Notes under the pieces: model-generated
The model's database searches: none
What the model was told of the DNA's origin: nothing
The model's input: only the letters and a program-made list of their open reading frames with translations
Shown: piece by piece, positions 53,468-61,500 of the stretch
Position numbering within the stretch: position 1 is the stretch's first letter
Layout of the letters: every line of letters starts with the position of its first letter
Program-made: the position numbers and the translations under genes
DNA from: Candidatus Omnitrophota bacterium
Lineage (GTDB): Bacteria; Omnitrophota; Omnitrophia; Omnitrophales; Aquincolibacteriaceae
Direction of reading: 5' to 3'
Assembly (NCBI GenBank): GCA_903820505.1
Contig: CAIJHQ010000037.1
Coordinates: 26,150 to 90,149 of the forward strand
Length of the DNA: 64,000 nt

Positions 53468-55201
53468 GTGAAAAAAACAGCGGCGCTTATTGTATTTTTT
53501 CTGTGGGCCCTTTCCGTCTCCGGCGGCCGTCTTCTGGCCGCGGATCCCCAGATCCCTTCGGGACAGGATGGCGGAGCACAGGCTGTACGCTTCCGGGCTG
53601 AAGCCGAAGCGATGAAGGCCCGGGCCGAGAGAAAAAAGGCCAAACCTCCCAAGGTCGAGGTCCAGGAAGGCAAGGTCGAGGCCCCCAAAGCGGAAGGAAT
53701 ATCCTTCACCTTGACGGACGTCAAGATCACCGGTACGACCCTCTTCAAGCCCGAAGATTTCAGGACCCTTTACCAGTCCTTCCTCCAGAAGAAAGTGACC
53801 ATGCGGGACCTCCAGACCATCGCCGAACAGGTGAGGTCCAAGTACCACACGAAGGGGTATCTGACCACGAGTGTTTACTTTCCCGAACAAGAGATCGCCG
53901 GCGGAGCGGTCGAGATCGCGGTCCTGGAGGGCAAGCTGGGAGAGGTAACGGTCGAGGGGAACAAGTGGTTCTCCGACTCCTTCATCCGAAAATATATCCA
54001 TACAAAAAAAAACGAACTTCTGAACATCAAGAAACTCCAGAAAGACATCCTGCGACTGAATAAATTCTCCGATCTCGAGGTCAAAACGGTCATTTCCCCG
54101 GGGAAACAGCCGGAGACCTCGGACATCGCCCTCAAGGTCAAGGACAAGTTCCTCTGGCACCTCGGGATGAGCGAGGACAACCGCGGCACCCGGCTGACCG
54201 ACAAATACAGGACCGGCTTTTATCTCCGGGGGAGCAATGTTTCCGGTCTCGGGGACTCGATCTTTGCCAATACCCTTTTTAATGCGCGCACCTTTGGGCA
54301 GGTTCTGAGCTATGCCGTGCCCATTGGGACTTACGGGGTCAAACTTGGGGTGGATCTGTCCTATTTCCAGATGCGCCTGGGCAAGGAGTTCATGGACGCC
54401 AAGATCAGGGGGGTCACGAGGACCGTGACGCCCCACCTTAACTTCGAACTGCTCCTCAAGGAGGACACGGAGGTTTATCTCGATCTCGGGATCGATATGC
54501 AGGACATCCGGAAAAAGGTGGACCATGAACGCGTTTCGGACGACCAGCTTCGCGTCCCCTATTTTTCCTTCAGCGTTTCGCATACGGACGGCTTTCTGGG
54601 CGGGGGACAGACGCTTTTTACCCCCAGGTTCAGTTTCGGGACCGGCGGTTTTCTGGGGGCCTCCAGCCGGTGCCATCCTTCGGCGTCGCGGGACGGGACG
54701 GGAGGGTATTTTTTCAAGTATGACCAGTATGTGCGTCGGTCTCAGCGGATGCCTTTCGAGAGTTACCTGCTTTTGAACTCCCAGTTCCAGGCTGCTTCCC
54801 ACACCTTGACGTCTTCGGAACAACTTCAGTTGGGCGGGATGACGAGCGTTCGCGGTTATCCGGAAGGTGATTATCTGGCCGATGTCGGCGCCACGCTCAA
54901 CGTTGACTGGGTCTTTCCCATGTATCTTTTTCCGAAGGATTGGAAATTGCCGCATTCCAAAACGCCGCTGCGCCGGACGTTCGAGCCCGTGGCCTTTTTC
55001 GACATGGGCGGAGGCAAATTATACGCCGTCAACGAAGGGGAGCGTGCGCACAAGTTTTTGATGGGCGCCGGCGGCGGCTTGAGGGTCCACTTTGCGGAAC
55101 ATTTTCTTATCCGGCTGGAATGGGCCAGGGCCTTTGGTCAGGAGCCGCAAGGCGGCAACGGAGCGAGCACTTTTTACATGATGATGCAGACGGAAACCTG
55201 A
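53468..55201 (+). CDS. TpsB outer-membrane pore of two-partner secretion (FhaC/ShlB type)
   Basis: 577 residues from a GTG at 53468 with GGGGA upstream; an alternative ATG at 53390 adds 26 residues before the signal peptide (KKTAALIVFFLWALSVSGGR). A Lys-rich linker is followed by POTRA domains (ISFTLTDVKITGTTLFKPED, and KLGEVTVEGNKWFSDSFIRK), then a 16-strand type beta-barrel with LWHLGMSEDNRGTRLTDKYR and the L6-loop motif MTSVRGYPEGDY. It transports the TpsA protein across the outer membrane. The gene for a large TpsA follows, the normal order of such pairs in many species. Confidence 0.93.
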   Translation: MKKTAALIVFFLWALSVSGGRLLAADPQIPSGQDGGAQAVRFRAEAEAMKARAERKKAKPPKVEVQEGKVEAPKAEGISFTLTDVKITGTTLFKPEDFRTLYQSFLQKKVTMRDLQTIAEQVRSKYHTKGYLTTSVYFPEQEIAGGAVEIAVLEGKLGEVTVEGNKWFSDSFIRKYIHTKKNELLNIKKLQKDILRLNKFSDLEVKTVISPGKQPETSDIALKVKDKFLWHLGMSEDNRGTRLTDKYRTGFYLRGSNVSGLGDSIFANTLFNARTFGQVLSYAVPIGTYGVKLGVDLSYFQMRLGKEFMDAKIRGVTRTVTPHLNFELLLKEDTEVYLDLGIDMQDIRKKVDHERVSDDQLRVPYFSFSVSHTDGFLGGGQTLFTPRFSFGTGGFLGASSRCHPSASRDGTGGYFFKYDQYVRRSQRMPFESYLLLNSQFQAASHTLTSSEQLQLGGMTSVRGYPEGDYLADVGATLNVDWVFPMYLFPKDWKLPHSKTPLRRTFEPVAFFDMGGGKLYAVNEGERAHKFLMGAGGGLRVHFAEHFLIRLEWARAFGQEPQGGNGASTFYMMMQTET

Positions 55202-55292
55202 TCCGAAGGACCGCGATCCGGTCAGCGTTCGTCCCATTTTTGGCTTCCAGCAGCGTTTAATTCCCCCAAACACAATTCACAAATCCCCGGAA

Positions 55293-55326
55293 AGGCTTTT
55301 CCAAAAAATCCGATTTTTTGAAGCCT
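55293..55326. terminator. AT-rich hairpin after tpsB
   Basis: An outer stem AGGCTT (55293-55298)/AAGCCT (55321-55326) encloses AAAAAAT-CCG-ATTTTTT (55303-55319). It may end tpsB transcription, but it lacks the usual GC stem with a trailing T-run. Confidence 0.35.
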
Positions 55327-55464
55327 GAAAACCAACTTTCGGGCCAAATCACGTTTTGTCGTCCTTTAAAAACGCCTCTGCCTGGAACATCTAAAATCCC
55401 ATTTTAAAGGCGTAGTCCTATTTATAAATAACAAAAAAACCGTAACCCATTTAAATACAACGAG

Positions 55465-55488
55465 TTGCAAAGCATAGTATTTTTGCAA
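55465..55488. promoter_or_regulatory. Inverted repeat overlapping the tpsA -35 region
   Basis: TTGCAAA (55465-55471) and TTTGCAA (55482-55488), 10-bp centre. The right arm overlaps the predicted -35 hexamer, a position typical of a repressor or activator site. Confidence 0.4.
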
Positions 55489-55511
55489 ATCCAATAGAAC
55501 GGTGATATATT
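55483..55511 (+). promoter_or_regulatory. Candidate tpsA promoter
   Basis: TTGCAA at 55483-55488, a 17-bp spacer and TATATT at 55506-55511, giving a leader of about 30 bases. Confidence 0.5.
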
Positions 55512-55549
55512 TACTAGTGGGTGAGCAGAGAACATAAAATATAAGACAT

Positions 55550-58500
55550 ATGACAACAAAAACAGCGTACGTGATAACAAAATATAGCAATAAAAGCAAG
55601 AAGGTTTGTGTGGCCTTTTTGCTTTTTTGCTTTCTGGTCTGCCCGCTCAGCTTGATGGCGTTGCCGTCCGACTGGAAGGTTGAGTCGGGAGAGGCCAAAG
55701 TCGAGTCGCCGGACGCCAACACGCTGAACTTCACGGTCGCGGACAAGACCGTAATTAATTTCGGATCTTTCAACATCGGCCTCAACGAGGCCGTGCATTT
55801 TGTTCAACCGTCTGCCACTTCTTCGGTTTTGAGCCGCGTGACCGGTTCGAGCATGAGCAACATCCAGGGCACCTTGACCGCGAACGGGATCCTGTTTTTG
55901 GTGAACCCGAACGGCATTCATTTTTCGCCGACCGCGAACGTTCAGGTCAACACGTTGATCGCGTCAAGTCTTGACCTTGCGACCGCCACAAAAAATTTCA
56001 TGGACGGCAATTATATTTTCCAACACGGCGCCGCAGATCCTTACTCGCTGGTCCTGAACGAAGGCCGCATCACCGGCAACAACATCGCGCTTTTGGGCAG
56101 CGCGGTCCGTAACGACGGCATCATCCAGGCCCGCGCCGGTGTGGTCCATCTGGCGGCCGGGGACAAGGTCACGGTCAGTTTTGACGCGCGCCAGTTGCTC
56201 CAGGTCGAGGTCAACGAGGCGGTCAGCGGGGCGGTGGTGGACGCGCAGGGGAACGCGGTCAAGGATGCCGTTGCGAACGCCGGTGAGATCGAGGCGCACC
56301 AGGTGTTCCTTACGACCGCCGTAGCCCGGAACCTTTTCGAGAATGCCGTGAACCAGACCGGGGTCATCAAGGCGATCAATATTATGGAAAAGAAGGGCGT
56401 GATCCGCATTCTGGGGGATGAGAAGGTCCGCTTGGCGGGTCTCATGGAAGCGCAGGGCGGGTTTATTGACATTTCGAGCAAAGCATTTATTGAAGTGACC
56501 GGTTCATTCCAGACCGCCGGGGCGACCGAACTCAGGGCTAACGGGGACATCCAGGTGAAGGCAGACTTTACCAATGTCTCTGGAGACCTGAAGCTCATCG
56601 CCGACGCGGATCTGGACGGAGTGGGGGCCTACAAACAGGCCGCAGGGACTACCGTCTCTACAGTGAACAGCGGAGATATAACGATCCAATCGTCTGGAGC
56701 AGGCACAATCGCCAACATCAGCTCCAGCGGGGATCTTATCCTCAAACAAGGGGGCGCTCCAGCAAACTTCACGCAGCAGCCGGATTCCAAGATTGTGACA
56801 AAAGGATCCATGGTCATCAGTCATGGGGTCACGCTGAATGGCGGTAACACCCAATACGAGATCGGGGAGAGCTGGGTCGGGCAAGGGAACTTTATCCCGC
56901 AGACCTCAACCGTCTCCCTGGTTTCGCCCCTGCAAGCTTTAGTGGTAGGGTCCAATACCTTTAATGATCTCATTATTATGGTACCCGGGAAGATCGTGAA
57001 GTTCGATTCCGAAGAGACCCAGACCGTTCTGGGGACCCTGACGGTCCGCGGCTCCTACGGGAACCTGGTGACCTTAGGCGCGATAGAGGCGCCCAAACAG
57101 TGGAGACTTAATGCCATAGGTTCGGTCGATGTGATGTTTGCCTATTTAGGTGACTGTATCAATATAAGAGGACCCCCGCTTACGGCGCTTCACAGTGATT
57201 CGTCTAATGTGACGAATTGGGTTGTAAACGTTCTTTGGACAGGAAATGGCAGTAGCAGTCGGTGGTCGGAAGCGAATAACTGGGATACTGGAGTGGTTCC
57301 GGTGTCCTCCTCGAATGTAGTATTCAACGGAGTGGGAAGCAATGCGAATAAAGATTCAGCGGTGGATGGCGGATTTAATGGTGTTCTTGGGTCTCTCGCG
57401 CTTGAAGGTTATACCGGTACGCTCAGCCTCGCGCGGTCCCTTACCGTCGCGGGCAACGTTACATTAAAGAGCGGCACCTTCTCCGCCGGCAGCCAGACGG
57501 TCACGGTCGGCGGTAACTGGGTTAACCGGGGTGGTACCTTCCAGGCCGGTACTTCGACGGTGGTCTTTAATGATGTTTCCAAGGAATCCTGTATCTACGG
57601 CAATAACACCTTCTATAACTTTACCAGCGTAACCCCCTCCAAGGTCATCCGGTTCGAAGCGGGCAAGACCCAGACCATTCGGGGGACTTTTAAGATCCAG
57701 GGGGCAACTGACGCCCAGCACATTAAGCTGATTTCTTCCGAAGAAGGCGCCCTATGGTACATCGATCCCCAGGGCACCAGGGACCTGAGCTACGTCTGGG
57801 TCGAGGATTCCCAGAATCTCGGTTCCGAGATAATCATGGCCAACTCCACAAACCGTGGCAACTCAATCGGCTGGGACCCCACGATCACCTGGGGCGGCGG
57901 GACCGGGAACTGGAACGTAGGCGCCAACTGGGTTGGCGGGGTAACGCCCGGGACGAGCGATGACGTCGTGATCAATGCCGGGACCTGCACGCTTACGGCC
58001 AGCACGGCTGTGTCAAGGGTGACGATCGGCGGCGGGACCCTCATTATTAACGGAGGGGTGACACTCACCCTGAATGGAACTTCCGGCACCGGCACGCTTT
58101 TGACCCTTACCAGCGGCACCTTTACCGCCCAGACCAGCAGTACTGTCGCAATGACGGCGAATAGCAGCGTAACGTTAACTTCCGGGGCCTTTGCATTCTA
58201 CGACCTCCAGCTTTCACCTACAATTACGGCGGCCCGCGGTTACACCTTCGGTGCCGGAGCGATCACCATTAACAATAATTTCACTATAAACCCTACTAAG
58301 ACAAGCGGCGGCACCGTGGCATTAACGGTCACTATGGGGGCGAATATTTCGGTGACTGGTACGACGACCCTGACGAGGACCGGCACAAGAGCGACGTCGA
58401 CCCTTACCACGAGTGGCAGTAATTACACTCTTTCCACGGGGAGTTTAAGCATTCTTGCCAACGGCACGCTCACGGCCAACGGTTCCACGATCAATGTAAG

Positions 58501-61500
58501 CGGTAGTTTTACCAATGCGGGAACGTTCACCGTCGGTACAAGCACCGTCAATTACAACGGCACCGCGCAGACCGTTTTGGCCATGACCTACAACAACCTT
58601 ACGCTTTCGGGTTCCGGCATAAAGACAACAACAGGAGTCACGGTCAACGGCATCCTCTCGATGGAAGGAACGGCGACGGTATCAGCGGCTCCGACATACG
58701 GTGCGGCAGCGACACTCCAATATAACACTTCAACGGCACGGACTGCCGGCACAGAGTGGCTGGCTACATTTGCGGGGACGGGTGGCGTGATCATCGCGAA
58801 TACCGGAGCGATCACCCTTAATGCCGCCAAGGTCTTTAGCGCCTCAGTTCCGCTCACCATCAACAGTGGCGCGACGTTGGATACCGGAAACTATCAAGTG
58901 ACTTTTGGCGGGGATTTCCATAACAACGGCGGCACCTTCACCGCCGGCAGTTCCCCGATCGTTATCGCGAACACAGCAACGACTCAAAGTATCGACGGCT
59001 TTACCACCACCGGGTTGGTTTCCATGACCAAGACCGCCGGCACCGCAACATTCATGGGGAATGTGAACGGTTCCGGATTGACGATCAACGGCACGGGCGG
59101 AACGCTCAATCTTGGCACCGGCTTGACGCATACCTTCACGGGCACCTGGACAAGAACGGCGGGTACGCTCGATGGCGGCTCGAGCACGCTGAATCTTAAC
59201 GGTACGGTGAGCGGAACGGGCGGGACATTTACCGCTTCTACCGGGACCGTTAATTACGGTGGTACGGGTGCGCAGACGATCGCCAATGTGAACTATAATA
59301 CCCTGGGGTTCTCCGGTGCGCGTACCACGAACAGCATTACGATCAACGGGGCGGTAGGGGTTGCAGGAACACTCACGAACACAGCGACATTCTCATCCGG
59401 CAACTTTATTCTTACGGGCAGCACGATCACCTTCAACGGCAGCGGTTCGCAGACGATCCCCTCGCTGAACGGTGTCTCTTACGTTAATCTTGCGCTTTCC
59501 GTAGGCGGTACCAAGACCTTAGGGGCTGCGGCGGTCGTAACAACCGCGTTCTCCGTTGCCTCCGGTGTCACCTTTGACCCTAGCTCCTATATTCTTTCCG
59601 GCGCGGGGACATTCACGATCAACGGTACGGTCATTGTGCCGGGAGCCACTTTTGCCGCAAATTATACTATTGCGGGGACAAAAACGATTAATGCCGGAAG
59701 TACCTTCAACTATACGAATGCCAATCCTACCATTAACGCCGGCTGGACTTATCAGAATCTGCAATTCAGCGGTACCGGGACGGCCGGGACGAGCGGAGCT
59801 CTGACCATTCAGGGGGATCTCACCAACACAGGCGGCGGGATATTGAACTTTGGTGCTAACAATGTGATCCTCAGCGGGACCGTAGCGGCGAATAATATCG
59901 CCGGTTTCACGACGACGGGTTCAGTTTCCATGACCAAAACCGCGGGTACGGCTACTTTGACGGGCAATGTGAACGGCAGTGCGTTTACGTTAAATGGTTT
60001 AGGCGGGACTTTAGATCTTGGCGTTGGCCTGACGCACACCTTTACAGGGGCGTGGACGAGGACCAACGGCGCGCTTCTCGGCAACTCAAGCACGTTGAAT
60101 ATTGGCGGTACCACGACCAATACGGGGGGAACATTCACGGCTGGTACGAGTACGGTTAATTACTATGCTGCCGGCGCACAGACCATTGCCAACGTAACAT
60201 ACAACAACCTTACGCTTTCAGGCTCTGGCGCGAAGACAACGACCGGTTCGACTGTCACCGGCGTTCTTTCCATAGAAGGGACCGCCACAATCGGCGGAAC
60301 GGTTCCCGCATGGTCGGGCACGGCGTATACGTTGCAATATAAGACCACAGACGTTCGTACCGTCGGCGCAGAGTGGATCACGCCGTTCGCGGGATCAGGT
60401 GGTGTTATTATCGCGAATACTGCTGGGACAATAACCCTGAACGCAGCTAAAGTCTTTAATACGTCTGTGCCGCTCACTATCAATAGCGGGGCGACGTTGA
60501 TCACCGGAAATTATCAATTAACCTTCGGTGGTAATTTCGTCAATAACGGCGGCACGTTTACCGCTGGCAGCTCCCCGATCGTTATCACGGGCACAGCAAC
60601 GACGCAAAGCATTGCCGGTTTTACCACCACTGGCGCTGTATCCATGACCAAGACCGCGGGTACGGCGACGCTCACAGGCAATATGACCACTGCCTCCCTG
60701 ACGATCAACGGCACGGGCGGAACGCTCAACCTCGGGGTCGGGCTATCGCACCATGTCGGCAGCGATGCAGTGGGTGACGTGACTTTCACGAACGGTACGT
60801 TGGATGGTGGTTCCAGCACGCTGAGTGTGACCGGTAATTTTACAGGGAACGGCGGAACATTCACGGCTTCGACCGGTACGGTCAATTTCAATGGCGGTCG
60901 TTCCTCGACAGCTCAGACTATTAACAGGAACGTGGCAATCATATTTTATAATCTCACCATCAATAATCCCATGGGTGTCACCCTCAATCACGCCACCGGC
61001 GCCACCACGGTAAACGGTACTCTGACGTTGACGAACGGCACGTTCACCCTTACCACGGCCCTTACGATGGGCAATGGTGCGACGATTGTCCGCGATAACG
61101 GCAGTTTGTCTGCGGCACCCACCTTCGGCACTTCCGTGAATGTGACGTACACGGGGAATGGAACTTACAGCACGAGTTATGAGATCCCGGTCAGTGCAAC
61201 TGTCCTGAATAACCTTACGGTCAACAAGTCCGCCGGTACAGTGACGCTTGCTGTGTCTCCCACGGTCAACGGTAATTTGACCGTCTCTCGCGGCGTCCTG
61301 AATCCGGGCACGTATACCGTTACTGGCAGCGGCGCGAGCAATACTCTTCTTGTGGATGCCAACGGTATTCTCAATGTCGGCGCGCTGAATTTTACCGGAA
61401 GTTACTCCGGTTTTGAAACGATCACGCTCAATGCGGGTTCGACCGTGAACTACAGCCTTGCGGGTGCTCAGAATGTGAGCAATACCTTGACCTATTCTAA

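Larger units (their letters stand above)
55202..55549. other. AT-rich spacer between tpsB and tpsA
   Basis: A 348-bp gene-free region, clearly AT-rich. It contains a hairpin at 55293-55326, an inverted repeat TTGCAAA/TTTGCAA (55465-55488) and a promoter for tpsA (55483-55511). No small ORF or known riboswitch is convincing. It implies that the pore and exoprotein can be expressed separately. Confidence 0.5.

Noticed and set aside
55461..55490. Sequence TTGCAAAGCATAG considered as part of a c-di-GMP-I riboswitch
   Set aside because: Only a fragment of the consensus is matched and the two-stem architecture is absent; an inverted repeat explains it better.
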